A DNA stretch of 64,000 nucleotides, taken from contig NZ_WMFA01000010.1 of NCBI RefSeq assembly GCF_009856445.1, forward strand, positions 1 to 64,000. The letters are read 5' to 3'. The DNA is from Halobacillus litoralis. Lineage in GTDB: Bacteria; Bacillota; Bacilli; Bacillales; Halobacillaceae. Of the stretch, positions 25,496 to 34,351 are shown piece after piece. The position numbers and the translations under genes are program-made. Below the pieces are notes generated by a model. That model was not told the DNA's origin. It saw nothing but the letters and a program-made list of their open reading frames with translations, and did not search any database. Each line of letters opens with the position of its first letter. The first letter of the stretch is position 1.

Positions 25496-25520
25496 AATAA
25501 CAATCAAATGAACTGTTATT
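25496..25520 (-). promoter_or_regulatory. Inverted repeat upstream of the choline transporter (candidate GbsR operator)
   Basis: AATAACA (25496-25502) and TGTTATT (25514-25520) are perfect inverses with 11 bases between, in the 99-base gap between the regulator and the transporter. The role is inferred from position only. Confidence 0.45.
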
Positions 25521-25535
25521 TAGAGAGGCAGTATC

Positions 25536-26090
25536 TTATTTTTCTTGGTCGACAGGAAGAAAATCGAAAATTTCTCCGCTCTCAATAGCATCGACGAGCT
25601 TCTGCAACCAATGGTAATAAGGTTTGGATGCTTCGAGTTGCTGATAGACTTGTTCTGCTTCTTGTTTTACAACGTCGTCCGCTTCGGAATCCTCGATGAC
25701 ATGATTCAATTCCTTCTGGGCATCTTTGATCGCGTCCAAGTTGGTTTTCGCTTCTCTCAGCCACTTTTTCGTAAAAAAGTTCGAGAAGAAATTAAAGAAG
25801 TCTTTCTCTGCGACAAAAGTCTGTCGGCGTGTTCCTTTTCGAAATGTTTGCTTCACAATATTGTAATTTTGGAGCTTCTTCACTCCTGTACTCATGCTGG
25901 GTTTACTCATTCCGAGCTTTTCACGCATTTCATCCAACGTCATATCATCCTCAAAGTACATCGTCCCATATAAGGTTCCTGCACTTCGGGTCACTCCATA
26001 CAAATCCATCGTTTCCGCAATGGAATCGATCACAAGTCCTTTCGCGTGCTCAATGGTCTGTCGGGAGCTTTCTTCATGATGATTTGTCAT
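25536..26090 (-). CDS. GbsR/CudC-family transcriptional regulator
   Basis: A 184-residue MarR-like winged-helix protein of the GbsR family, known to sense choline and repress choline uptake and conversion genes. Typical stretches are ETMDLYGVTRSAGTLYGTMYF, LDEMREKLGMSKPSMSTGV (HTH) and KGTRRQTFVAEKDFFNFFSNFF. The start at 26090 (MTNHHE) follows GAGGAGG at 26097-26103; a longer in-frame form from 26105 would swallow that site. It precedes the choline symporter in the same direction. The glycine-betaine synthesis genes gbsA and gbsB are not in the window. Confidence 0.9.
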   Translation of the reverse strand: MTNHHEESSRQTIEHAKGLVIDSIAETMDLYGVTRSAGTLYGTMYFEDDMTLDEMREKLGMSKPSMSTGVKKLQNYNIVKQTFRKGTRRQTFVAEKDFFNFFSNFFTKKWLREAKTNLDAIKDAQKELNHVIEDSEADDVVKQEAEQVYQQLEASKPYYHWLQKLVDAIESGEIFDFLPVDQEK

Positions 26091-26152
26091 TAAAAACCTC
26101 CTCACAGGCGTAAAAGCAATTAACTTTATTAAATTTTTTCTTTACAGACTTT

Positions 26153-26180
26153 ATCTTAACGAATAAAAATCGCTTGTCAA
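26153..26180 (-). promoter_or_regulatory. Promoter of the GbsR-type gene
   Basis: On the minus strand TTGACA (26175-26180) and TAAGAT (26153-26158) are separated by 16 bases, about 60 bases before the start codon. Confidence 0.6.
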
Positions 26181-26194
26181 AATCCATTTTAGAA

Positions 26195-26245
26195 AAAAAT
26201 CGCCTTAAGCCCTATCATCTCATAGGTTATAGGCGATTTAAAAAA
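26195..26245 (-). terminator. Long hairpin, probable minus-strand terminator
   Basis: AAATCGCCT and AGGCGATTT close a ~20-bp imperfect stem (26199-26239). On the minus strand it is followed by a T-run (TTTTTTTCT). No gene upstream of it on that strand is recognised, so it may be all that remains of a lost gene. Confidence 0.55.
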
Positions 26246-27170
26246 AATTTCACTTTGACAAGCTTGCAAAGGCTTGTTAACGTAAAAAGTATTCAAAAAG
26301 TTAAATTTTTTATTAACAAAATTAACGGTATCGTAGAGTTACTGAAGGGATTGTGAATTCTACCGTATCTAATGTGGACTGATAATATTCAGTGGCACAA
26401 TTGGAAAACTCAGATGTAATGGAAAGGGAAAAACGAGGAAGAACTTTATAAAATATAAGGGATCACTAACACCTCCCGGAAGAATTACAGATCTTACCTT
26501 AAGGATTCGAACAATCAAAATAAAGAGGAGGACGCTTTGCTTGCTCACTCTATTATATATGGTCTGGCTTGTTCTCACTGGTCAAGCGACCGCAAAAAAC
26601 AAAATGTATAACAGATGAATTTTGCTCCGTTCTGCATCGCAAAATTATTTCTAAACACAAAAGTTATGAAAGTGAATTTGAAAAGAAGAACGATAACATT
26701 GGAAAAATACAGGATATTCTCCATACCTCTGTAAAGCTGCAGAGTAATGCTCAGCGCTCCCCGCATCCATCTTCATTTAAGAATTTCTTACCATATTAAA
26801 CAACCCTCTGGCTGACCTGGAGTCCATTACATTTCCTATGGCCGCAGCACATATGGAAACATGAGCAGGAAAAGAAACGCACAAGCCCCACTTAAACATG
26901 ATCCAACACCCCCAACCCTTCAGGACAAGCCTCCTGCAGTTTTTTATATCATCAATTCTTGTGAAAATGTATGGAATAGGACCACTTTCTCCGCTGGCAT
27001 CGAAAGATTCGAATATGTGGACTTTTGATGATGATCAAAAGAGGAAAGGAGCTACGGCTATTCCTTCGCACACATTGAAATGTCTCCATCATTACATAGA
27101 GGGAAAAGATAGAGAAAATGTGCCCATCCGGTTAGTATGATAGCTGTTTATTAAGGGGACGATGATATAG
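26246..27170. other. Gene-poor stretch, possibly decayed
   Basis: About 900 bases with no recognisable gene. Short open frames (for example 26569-26799 and 26898-27140 on the plus strand) lack ribosome sites, and I can place none of them in a family. A short piece near 26535-26605 reads as a hydrophobic helix ending in GQATAKNK after a GAGGAGG, which may be a remnant. Base composition is more A+T-rich than in the flanking genes. Confidence 0.4.
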
Positions 27171-27222
27171 AATTGTCATAGAATCATCAGATTTATTTTT
27201 AGCAATCAATCGCTTGATGAAT

Positions 27223-27228
27223 TATAAT
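27223..27228 (+). promoter_or_regulatory. -10 element of the cydDC promoter
   Basis: A perfect TATAAT ends eight bases before the Rex-type palindrome, so the expected transcription start falls at or inside the operator. No convincing -35 was found. Confidence 0.5.
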
Positions 27229-27235
27229 GATGATA

Positions 27236-27253
27236 ATGTGAATTAATTCACAA
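27236..27253 (+). promoter_or_regulatory. Rex operator (redox sensor box)
   Basis: TGTGAATTAATTCACA (27237-27252) is a perfect palindrome. With its flanks it matches the Rex consensus TTGTGAA-N4-TTCACAA at all but one fixed position. It sits just downstream of the -10, 28 bases before the cydD start. Rex is known to repress cyd genes until NADH rises. Confidence 0.88.
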
Positions 27254-27280
27254 AATGGCTTTTAAGGAGTTATTATATAA

Positions 27281-29008
27281 ATGAAGCACCTCAGCAGACT
27301 AGCTTTCTCAGATCGAAAAGTTTTCGTGCTGTTGGTCCTCACGTCCGTGTTGATTGGTGCTGCGATCATTGGTCAATCCTATTTTTTTGTCGCGATCGTC
27401 GACCGGATTTTTCTTGGTGAGGAACGTTTTCAGGATATCCTTCCCCTTCTTGGAGGATTGCTTTTTGTGCTGGCTGGACGGACGCTGTTTACATGGCTGA
27501 ACGGCCGGACCGGCGTAAAGCTTGCTTCCAAAGCGAAGCGTTATTTCCGTCAATCGATTATTGAAAAGTACGCCCGCAATCCCGTTCAAGCTTCTCTACA
27601 AGGACAGTCGGGACGGAAAGTCAGTGTGCTGATGGATTCCGTGGACGAAATTGATGGGTATTTCAGCAGTTATATTCCACAAATGATCCAGACCATGATC
27701 ATTCCATTGATGATCCTTGTCGTGGTTTTCACCCAGCATATCTATTCAGGACTGATTATGGTCATCACCGCACCGTTCATCCCGTTATTTATGGCGATTA
27801 TCGGTGTGATGACAAAAAAGAAATCAGAAGAACAGATGGAGAAGTTGAACACGTTCTCCGGGAAGTTTCTTGATACACTTCAAGGCTTGACGACATTAAA
27901 GCTTTTCGGACGTGCCAAGCAGCAAAAAGAAGAGATTGAATCGAGCAGCCTCGGCTTCCGCGATGCCACCATGGAAGTCTTGAAAGTCGCCTTTGTCTCC
28001 TCCTTGATGCTTGAGTTCATTTCCATGCTCAGTATCGGTCTGATCGCATTAGAGATTGCGATCCGGCTCGTCGTTTATGAGAGTGTTTCCTTTTTCACCG
28101 CCTTTTTTATTCTCATTCTTGCGCCGGAATTTTATTTGACGTTGAAAGACTTCGGTAGCGCCTTTCATACGGGGAGAGGTGCTTCGGGTGCGGCTAACCT
28201 GCTTTCAGAAGAGCTTGAAAAAGAAGAAGAGCAGATTCAGTGGGGAAGAGGAAAGCTTGAAGAGGGCCAGCCTCCCGAGATCAAGCTCGATCAAGTGAGC
28301 TTTTCCTACGATAAAGGTTTTTCGATGGAAGGGTTGGCAGCAACCATTACGCCTTATCATCAAGTCGCCATCGTCGGTAAAAGCGGATCGGGAAAATCAA
28401 CGCTTCTCCACCTTTTAGCAGGCCTTGCTAAACCGTCCTCAGGAGCTATCGAAATCAATAATCGTTCTCTCTTTGACTATGAGGAAAGAGAATGGTTTTC
28501 TCAGGTAAGTTACATTTCTCAGCATCCGTATTTATTTTCCGGAACGATTGCAGAGAACATTGCCATTGGCGGACGAGGGAATCATTCCAAGGAAGAAATT
28601 ATCGAGGCCGCCCGGAAAGCGGGAATTGCTGATTTAATCGCTTCATTGGAAAAAGGCTACGACACTCCGGTGGGAGAAGCGGGACGTGGACTTTCTGGAG
28701 GTGAGAAACAGCGCCTCGCTCTTGCGCGTACATTTCTGAAAAAGCCTTCCGTCATTCTGTTTGATGAACCGACGACAGGTCTGGATTTGAAAACAGAACG
28801 GGTTCTCCAAGCTTCTATGGAAGAGCTTGCGAAGACAGCGACGATTATCACTGTTGCTCACCGTCTGCATACAATCAAAAAGGCCGATCAGATTCTGCTG
28901 CTCGATCGTGGTCACGTTATCGGAAAAGGAACACACGAAGAACTGCTGTCTACGGTGAAAGAGTACAGGGATATGGTGACTGTACAGCAAGGAGGGGACT
29001 CCGCATGA
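27281..29008 (+). CDS. cydD: Thiol-exporting ABC transporter subunit CydD
   Basis: One half of the CydDC heterodimer, a fused membrane/ATPase ABC protein (575 residues) needed to assemble cytochrome bd oxidase, known to move reduced thiols or haem-linked factors across the membrane. Six N-terminal spans (about 15-290) precede an ATPase domain with Walker A GKSGSGKS (near 366), signature LSGGEKQR and Walker B SVILFDEPT. The order of the two subunits fits CydD first. Its stop overlaps cydC's start by four bases. A Rex site lies in its promoter region. The oxidase genes cydA and cydB are absent here. Confidence 0.9.
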   Translation: MKHLSRLAFSDRKVFVLLVLTSVLIGAAIIGQSYFFVAIVDRIFLGEERFQDILPLLGGLLFVLAGRTLFTWLNGRTGVKLASKAKRYFRQSIIEKYARNPVQASLQGQSGRKVSVLMDSVDEIDGYFSSYIPQMIQTMIIPLMILVVVFTQHIYSGLIMVITAPFIPLFMAIIGVMTKKKSEEQMEKLNTFSGKFLDTLQGLTTLKLFGRAKQQKEEIESSSLGFRDATMEVLKVAFVSSLMLEFISMLSIGLIALEIAIRLVVYESVSFFTAFFILILAPEFYLTLKDFGSAFHTGRGASGAANLLSEELEKEEEQIQWGRGKLEEGQPPEIKLDQVSFSYDKGFSMEGLAATITPYHQVAIVGKSGSGKSTLLHLLAGLAKPSSGAIEINNRSLFDYEEREWFSQVSYISQHPYLFSGTIAENIAIGGRGNHSKEEIIEAARKAGIADLIASLEKGYDTPVGEAGRGLSGGEKQRLALARTFLKKPSVILFDEPTTGLDLKTERVLQASMEELAKTATIITVAHRLHTIKKADQILLLDRGHVIGKGTHEELLSTVKEYRDMVTVQQGGDSA

Positions 29009-30714
29009 AAGAAATGAAGGAAGTCATCCGTTTAGTTGTTTTGGAAAAAAGGGACATTGTGCTATCCGTCGTCTTCGGTTTTCTTGCCGGAATGTCAGCG
29101 GTCGGACTGTTTGGTGCCAGCGGATATTTAATATCCAGAGCGGCACTCATCCCTCCGTTGTATGCTTTGACGGTGCTCATCGCCTTTTTAAAGCTGTTCG
29201 GATTTGCGAGAGCACTCGGGCGTTATGCGGAACGGTATTTCTCACACCGAGCTACCTTTACGATTTTAAGTAACCTGCGGCTTGCTTTTTATAAAAAATT
29301 AGAACCGCATGCACCTAGGATTTTTCAGAAGTACCGGAGTGGGGACTTGCTTTCACGTATTGTGGGCGATGTCGAGAGTCTGCAAAACTTCTTTTTGCGT
29401 GTGTATTATCCACCGGTCGTCCTTGTCATCATCTTCCTTGGGACAATTGTTTTCACATCCATCTTCTCTATTTCTATAGCCATCGTTCTTCTTTTGGGTC
29501 TCATCGTTACAGGGCTGCTGATTCCAGCCTGGTACACGGTGAAACAGCGGAAACTAGCCAGTCGTGTAAGACAGGCACGCGGGGAGTTATCGACCGAAGC
29601 GGCGGAATGGCTGTACGGTTTTCGCGATCTGAAAATCTATCAACAGCTTGAAGAGAAGAAAGAAAAGCTGCAGCAATCGTCCGAAGAGTATATTCGAGAG
29701 GATGAGCGGGATAGTCGTCAGATGCTTTCCAGTCACTCCTGGAACACATTTGCGACACTCCTCGTCTCATGGATTGTTACAGGTCTTGGGGCTGTTCTTG
29801 TGGCGGAAGGAGATTTGAACGGGTTGTTTCTTGCCATGCTCGTGATGATTTCTTTGACCGTCTTTGAAAACGCAGCACCAATGGCTGTTCTACCAAGCTA
29901 CCTGGATGATAGCAAACGGGCATCGGAGCGTCTTTTTTCCATTGTGGAGGAAGAAGATGATGGATCAGGATCCTGTAACCTAGATCCGAATCTTGCCCCT
30001 GGCATGGAAGTATCTCATGTCAGTTACCGTTTTCCAGACGAAGAAAGAGAGGCTCTGACAGATGTGAACGTGTCGATTACAGCAGGCAGTAAGACCGCCA
30101 TCGTCGGAGCCAGTGGATCGGGAAAATCAACACTCTTGCAACTGTTCATGAAATTCCAACTTCCGTCTGCGGGTGAGCTGATGGTCAATGATATGGATAT
30201 TCGGGATCTATCAGAAGAGAGCATTTGGGAGAACAGCAACGTCGTACTTCAGGAAAACCATTATTTTTATGGGACCATACGTGAAAACCTCAAACTTGCC
30301 GGAGAAGATCTCTCAGATGAAGAGATGGAGCTCGTGCTGAAAGAAGTCGGATTGGAATTTGACCTGGATCAACCGGTTTTTGAAAAAGGAGAGAACCTTT
30401 CAGGTGGGGAGCGTCAACGCCTGTCCATAGCAAGGGCTTTTCTGAAAGGCAAACGTCTCTGGTTGCTAGATGAACCGACATCTTCTGTCGATGCTCTGAC
30501 CGAACGAATGATTTTCGATCACCTGTATGAACGCGCGTCACAAGATACAGTGGTGCTCATCAGCCACCGCTTGAGCGGATTGGAAAAGATGGACCAGATC
30601 ATCGTCATGGCCGAAGGGAAAGTCGTAGAAGCGGGTTCTTATGATGAACTCATACAAATGCGGGGACACTTCTACGAAATGAAACAAATCGAAAAAAATA
30701 TCTTCCACACATAA
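29005..30714 (+). CDS. cydC: Thiol-exporting ABC transporter subunit CydC
   Basis: Partner of CydD, also a fused permease-ATPase (569 residues). Membrane domain to about residue 310 (GASGYLISRAAL, FARALGRYAERYFSHRATF, typical of CydC), then ATPase with Walker A GASGSGKS (near 369), signature LSGGERQRLSIA and Walker B LWLLDEPTS. It begins inside the cydD stop codon (ATGA), so the pair is translationally coupled. The unit ends with a hairpin just after the stop. Confidence 0.9.
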   Translation: MKEMKEVIRLVVLEKRDIVLSVVFGFLAGMSAVGLFGASGYLISRAALIPPLYALTVLIAFLKLFGFARALGRYAERYFSHRATFTILSNLRLAFYKKLEPHAPRIFQKYRSGDLLSRIVGDVESLQNFFLRVYYPPVVLVIIFLGTIVFTSIFSISIAIVLLLGLIVTGLLIPAWYTVKQRKLASRVRQARGELSTEAAEWLYGFRDLKIYQQLEEKKEKLQQSSEEYIREDERDSRQMLSSHSWNTFATLLVSWIVTGLGAVLVAEGDLNGLFLAMLVMISLTVFENAAPMAVLPSYLDDSKRASERLFSIVEEEDDGSGSCNLDPNLAPGMEVSHVSYRFPDEEREALTDVNVSITAGSKTAIVGASGSGKSTLLQLFMKFQLPSAGELMVNDMDIRDLSEESIWENSNVVLQENHYFYGTIRENLKLAGEDLSDEEMELVLKEVGLEFDLDQPVFEKGENLSGGERQRLSIARAFLKGKRLWLLDEPTSSVDALTERMIFDHLYERASQDTVVLISHRLSGLEKMDQIIVMAEGKVVEAGSYDELIQMRGHFYEMKQIEKNIFHT

Positions 30715-30719
30715 AAAAT

Positions 30720-30768
30720 GCCGTACCGGACATTCCATAATTTGGATGACCTGGTACGGTAATTTTTT
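30720..30768 (+). terminator. Terminator of cydDC
   Basis: CCGTACC pairs with GGTACGG around a smaller CATTCCA/TGGATG hairpin, followed by TAATTTTTT. The stem contains the short TACCAGGTCAT motif found at three other gene ends in this window. Confidence 0.7.
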
Positions 30769-30819
30769 CCATGTAAATGAGATAAGTGAACATCCGGTTG
30801 CGATGGGAGTATGGATCGC

Positions 30820-31176
30820 TTAGTAGTAGTAAGGGTATCCGTATCCGTAAGGGTAGTAATAGGGGTACGGGCGTGCGAAGTAGGGGAATAACGCCAATGT
30901 AGTTAGTCCCGCTATTGGAAGGACTTCACGACGGAAACGGCGTGCCCGGCGGCGTCCATATCCGTATTGGCGTTCCTCCATAGCATTGCCATCCTCATCG
31001 ACCATAACGTCTTCACTTATTAAGATCGTCATCTTATCATGATTCACGTCAGTGATGATTCCATCAAAACTGCGTCCATCCTTAGTTTGGACCATAACAT
31101 GGTAGTACTTCATTTTATTGCACTGCTCATAGGAAGGCTGCATATGACCTTGATGCATGTTTCGTTCTTCTGTCAT
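30820..31176 (-). CDS. Small protein with Tyr/Pro/Gly-rich C-terminus
   Basis: A 118-residue protein. The middle part (KYYHVMVQTKDGRSFDGIITDVNHDKMTILISEDV) looks like a small Sm/SH3-like beta domain. It is followed by a basic stretch GRRRARRFRREV, a hydrophobic segment LPIAGLTTLALFPYF, and a tail of repeated Pro-Tyr-Gly (PYPYYYPYGYGYPYYY). Similar layouts occur in Bacillaceae spore-coat-type proteins, but I do not recognise this one. ATG 31176 is chosen because TGAGGAG sits just upstream; the frame is open further to 31290 without a ribosome site. It converges with cydC. Confidence 0.65.
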   Translation of the reverse strand: MTEERNMHQGHMQPSYEQCNKMKYYHVMVQTKDGRSFDGIITDVNHDKMTILISEDVMVDEDGNAMEERQYGYGRRRARRFRREVLPIAGLTTLALFPYFARPYPYYYPYGYGYPYYY

Positions 31177-31297
31177 TTTAACCAACTCCTCAAAATCCAT
31201 GATATTCACCCAGCCCAAAAGTGTGACCATCCATTTCAAATGAGTTGTTAAAGGGTATGCCAGTCGTGTCTGCCAAAGCGATTTCCGCATTTGAATA

Positions 31298-31420
31298 CTT
31301 TCCTGTGGGGAGCGCCGGAGAAGCTCACCGCGCTCCCGGGGAAAGCGAGCTAATGCTCACAGCCCCTATCCACTTAAAAATGTATCGAAACTGAGTCTTC
31401 CGCAATTGGAAGCTAATGTG
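31298..31420 (-). repeat. Dispersed palindromic repeat, copy 4 (truncated)
   Basis: Only about half of the element remains: GAAGCTCACCGCGCTCCCGG, AAAGCGAGC and the arm ATCGAAACTGAGTCTTCCGC, in the same orientation as copy 2. The other half, with GGCGAGACTCC and the outer arm, is missing, so this copy is decayed. Confidence 0.75.
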
Positions 31421-31516
31421 AATCAACAAAAAGAAACATGCCCGTTCAAGAAAGCGTTATCATTATTTGTTAAATTCTAGTACACTAGAGATAATTCATA
31501 AGGTGAGGTGAAGGAA

Positions 31517-32467
31517 TTGAAAAAGAGAGCGCCGATGGATTTAGGAAATGATGTGTTTTTGATTGATGGCTATGATATGGGGTTTGAAGGACGGACAGGT
31601 ACATATGTGTTGTTAGGGGATGACATTACGCTAGTAGAAACAGGACCGAGTCCTTCGGTTCCTAGAGTCCTGGCTGGTTTGGAAGAGTTGAAGATTCCAA
31701 AAGAAAAAGTAGCGTACGTCATTTTGACACATATCCATTTGGATCATGCGGGTGGAGCGGGACTGCTTTTACAGGAATGCCCGAACGCACAGGTCATCGT
31801 CCATGAAAAAGGCAAGCGGCATCTCGCCGATCCTTCGCGTTTGATTCAAGGAGCGAAGGCGGTTTATGGAGAAACGTTTGATGAATTGTTTGACCCCATT
31901 CTCCCTATACCGGAAGATCGCCTGGAGGCAAAAACAGAGGGAGACACGCTTACGCTTTCAGAAAAACGTACACTCACGTTTTATGATACTCCCGGTCATG
32001 CCAAGCATCATCTTGGCATTTATGATTCGCTCAGCAACGGAATTTTCACAGGGGACACGGCAGGTATTCGGTATCATCAGACAGAAGATCATGGATTGAC
32101 GTTTTACTTACCAACGACTTCACCCAACCAGTTCGATCCGGATGCGATGCTTGAATGCATCGATCGTTTTCGAGATATGAATCCTTCTTGTCTCTATTTC
32201 GGTCATTTTGGGAAGACAGAAGCTCCTGATCAAACGTTTGACCAAGTCAGTGCCTGGATTCCTGTTTTTGTGAGTGTAGCGAAGGATGCTTTAGAACAAG
32301 GTCAAGGGCTTGAGGGCGTTCAACAGCGTCTTCATGAACGAGTGGCGTCTTATTTAGAGGAAAAAGGAATTCCACAGACCCACAAGGTCTATGACATTCT
32401 GAAACTGGATATAGAAGTTTGTTCCATGGGTCTCGCTGACTATTTGAAAAGGAAAAGCAGAACGTAA
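31517..32467 (+). CDS. MBL-fold metallo-hydrolase
   Basis: A 316-residue metallo-beta-lactamase-fold hydrolase. The zinc motif HIHLDHAGG (near 72-80), the second His in DTPGHAKHH, the Asp of FTGDTAG and the late GHFG are all present, so it should be active on a small ester, thioester or similar substrate. The C-terminal ~100 residues (helical, VQQRLHERVASYLEEKG) are as in the family's long members. The substrate is unknown. TTG 31517 is favoured; GTG at 31508 directly abuts AAGGTGAGG. It stands alone with a terminator. Confidence 0.85.
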   Translation: MKKRAPMDLGNDVFLIDGYDMGFEGRTGTYVLLGDDITLVETGPSPSVPRVLAGLEELKIPKEKVAYVILTHIHLDHAGGAGLLLQECPNAQVIVHEKGKRHLADPSRLIQGAKAVYGETFDELFDPILPIPEDRLEAKTEGDTLTLSEKRTLTFYDTPGHAKHHLGIYDSLSNGIFTGDTAGIRYHQTEDHGLTFYLPTTSPNQFDPDAMLECIDRFRDMNPSCLYFGHFGKTEAPDQTFDQVSAWIPVFVSVAKDALEQGQGLEGVQQRLHERVASYLEEKGIPQTHKVYDILKLDIEVCSMGLADYLKRKSRT

Positions 32468-32484
32468 TTGTTCTGCTTTTTCTC
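32453..32484 (+). terminator. Terminator of the MBL gene
   Basis: AAAAGCAGAAC pairs with GTTCTGCTTTT around GTAATT; the left arm overlaps the gene's last codons. Confidence 0.88.
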
Positions 32485-32558
32485 ATGGTTACACATATAA
32501 TTGAAACATAACGCTGTATTCAAACGTATGGAATATGGAGAAAGAAGGGGGATACATA

Positions 32559-34268
32559 ATGATTGGAATACTTATGACAACGGTCTTATCTTTTCTGTTA
32601 TTTTTGACGTTGTCGATCATCGTTTATGTGAAAAATCGAATGAGAAGAAAGAAAATCATGAAAACCACAGTGGGGGTCCTGGTATTCGGTGTCATCGTCA
32701 TGTTCTTCGTCGTTTACGCATTCATGCCGACGATTACAGTGCCGAATATGTTGATTCTCAATGTGATTGTCGCTGTTCTTTTTGTACCGTTAGTGTACGG
32801 AGGAGCCAAAGTGCCGGTGCAATATCAAACGATGCACCGCTCACTGTCAGGAATCGTTATTTTAGGCGTAGCGGTCGCCGTCATTGGTGTTTTCATTTAC
32901 AGCATTTTAGCTTTACAGGATAGCTATGACAGCATTTCGAAATCAGAGGAAGAGGAAGCCCGTCCTTTGAATGAGGAAAATACACCGATCTCTGTTGCAC
33001 CTGAGTCAGCAAGGAATAAAGTGCAAAAAGCGATGAGTGTTGTTCCGAATACACAATTCTATGATTTAGGAAAACTGCAAGCCCAGCAAATTGATGGGGA
33101 GATCACTTATGTAGCGCCCGTCGAGTTTTCAAGCTTCTGGCGTTATTTGCGAGGAAAAGAGACGGAAGGGTACTTTACGATTGCAGCTACGAACATCAAT
33201 GCACAGCCGGAGTTTGTTCAAAGCAAAATGAGGTACACGAACTCAAGCTTCTTCAATCATAATGTGCAGCGGGTCGTTTATGGTAAGCATCCGGATTATA
33301 TTCAAAGTGGAGACGCACAGATTGAAGTCGATGATGAAGGGAAACCGTGGTACGTTCAAACGATTTATAAGCCACTACTGTTTTCCAACCGCCCTGACAT
33401 GAACGATATTAAAGTGGCGATTGTCGATCCGGTCTCTGGTGACATCGAAACCTTCGACTCTGCCAATGCTCCCGATTTCGTTGAAGGATCGGTAAGCTCT
33501 GAACTAGCCGCCATTGAAAACGAGTACTTCGGTAAATATGTCAATGGTTGGCTGAATTCGATCTTTGGGAAGAAAGATGTGAAGATCCCGAATGAGTCAG
33601 GCACTGAGAGCAGTGTCACACCGATTTTCAATGAAGCAGGGGAAATGTTCTACTTCACAGATATGGCTTCGCCGAAAGAAAATATCGATTCTGCCCTTGG
33701 TTATACGTTAATCCATGCCCGGACAGGCGACCTTACCTATTACAATGGCCAGCAGAATCAGGGAATTATGGATAGTAAAGGAGCTGTGCAGATCGTCAAC
33801 AAACAGTATCCTGAGAAGAACTGGACAGGAACGATGCCGGTGCTCTATAACGTGGATGGCCACCCGACATGGATCGTAAACGTCCTTGATCCAAACGGAT
33901 TGTTCAAGCAATATGCATACATTAAGGCAGCAGATTCAGACTTTGCCGTTTTCGGAGATACAGCCAAGCAGACGTTGAACGCCTACCGACTGCAAATTGC
34001 CCAGGATCCGAGCAGCGTAGAGGGAAGCCAGGGTGTCGACTTGACCGAAAAGGCAGGAACGATCAACCGGGTTCTTGTGACTTCCACCGACTCCAGGCAG
34101 TCTGTTCAATTTTTATTAGAAGGGGAAACGACCATTTATACGGTCAACACCAGCAAAGCCCCTCTCGCTATTTTCCTGAAAGAGGGAGACCAAGTGAATA
34201 TTCAGGCACGTATCCGCGAGAATGGCACAGCCACAGTAGAAGAGATGCAGATTCAGGGCATCAATTAA
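32559..34268 (+). CDS. Large membrane-anchored protein of unknown function
   Basis: A 569-residue protein with four N-terminal membrane spans (about 3-24, 30-52, 60-80 and 96-118), then some 440 residues likely outside the cell. The outer part has two internally similar stretches with invariant-looking aromatic and acidic residues, such as WYVQTIYKPLL, VAIVDPVSGDIETFDS, LIHARTGDLTYYNG and PTWIVNVLDPNGLFKQYAY. They resemble PepSY-like or beta-propeller-like repeats, but I do not assign a family. No catalytic motif is seen. ATG 32559 is preferred since GAAGGGGG ends seven bases before; an in-frame ATG at 32535 lies upstream of that site. Single-gene unit. Confidence 0.75.
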   Translation: MIGILMTTVLSFLLFLTLSIIVYVKNRMRRKKIMKTTVGVLVFGVIVMFFVVYAFMPTITVPNMLILNVIVAVLFVPLVYGGAKVPVQYQTMHRSLSGIVILGVAVAVIGVFIYSILALQDSYDSISKSEEEEARPLNEENTPISVAPESARNKVQKAMSVVPNTQFYDLGKLQAQQIDGEITYVAPVEFSSFWRYLRGKETEGYFTIAATNINAQPEFVQSKMRYTNSSFFNHNVQRVVYGKHPDYIQSGDAQIEVDDEGKPWYVQTIYKPLLFSNRPDMNDIKVAIVDPVSGDIETFDSANAPDFVEGSVSSELAAIENEYFGKYVNGWLNSIFGKKDVKIPNESGTESSVTPIFNEAGEMFYFTDMASPKENIDSALGYTLIHARTGDLTYYNGQQNQGIMDSKGAVQIVNKQYPEKNWTGTMPVLYNVDGHPTWIVNVLDPNGLFKQYAYIKAADSDFAVFGDTAKQTLNAYRLQIAQDPSSVEGSQGVDLTEKAGTINRVLVTSTDSRQSVQFLLEGETTIYTVNTSKAPLAIFLKEGDQVNIQARIRENGTATVEEMQIQGIN

Positions 34269-34269
34269 T

Positions 34270-34308
34270 GAGAAGCAGCAGGACACCCGCTCCTGCTGCT
34301 TTTTTGTT
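34270..34308 (+). terminator. Terminator of the large membrane protein gene
   Basis: AAGCAGCAGGA pairs with TCCTGCTGCTT around CACCCGC, followed by TTTTTG. Confidence 0.9.
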
Positions 34309-34351
34309 ATGATAAAATATATATAGAATTTACTAGTTGGAGGGATTTTTA

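Noticed and set aside
26898-27140. 80-residue frame in the gene-poor stretch
   Set aside because: No ribosome site, no recognisable motif, and the region looks decayed.
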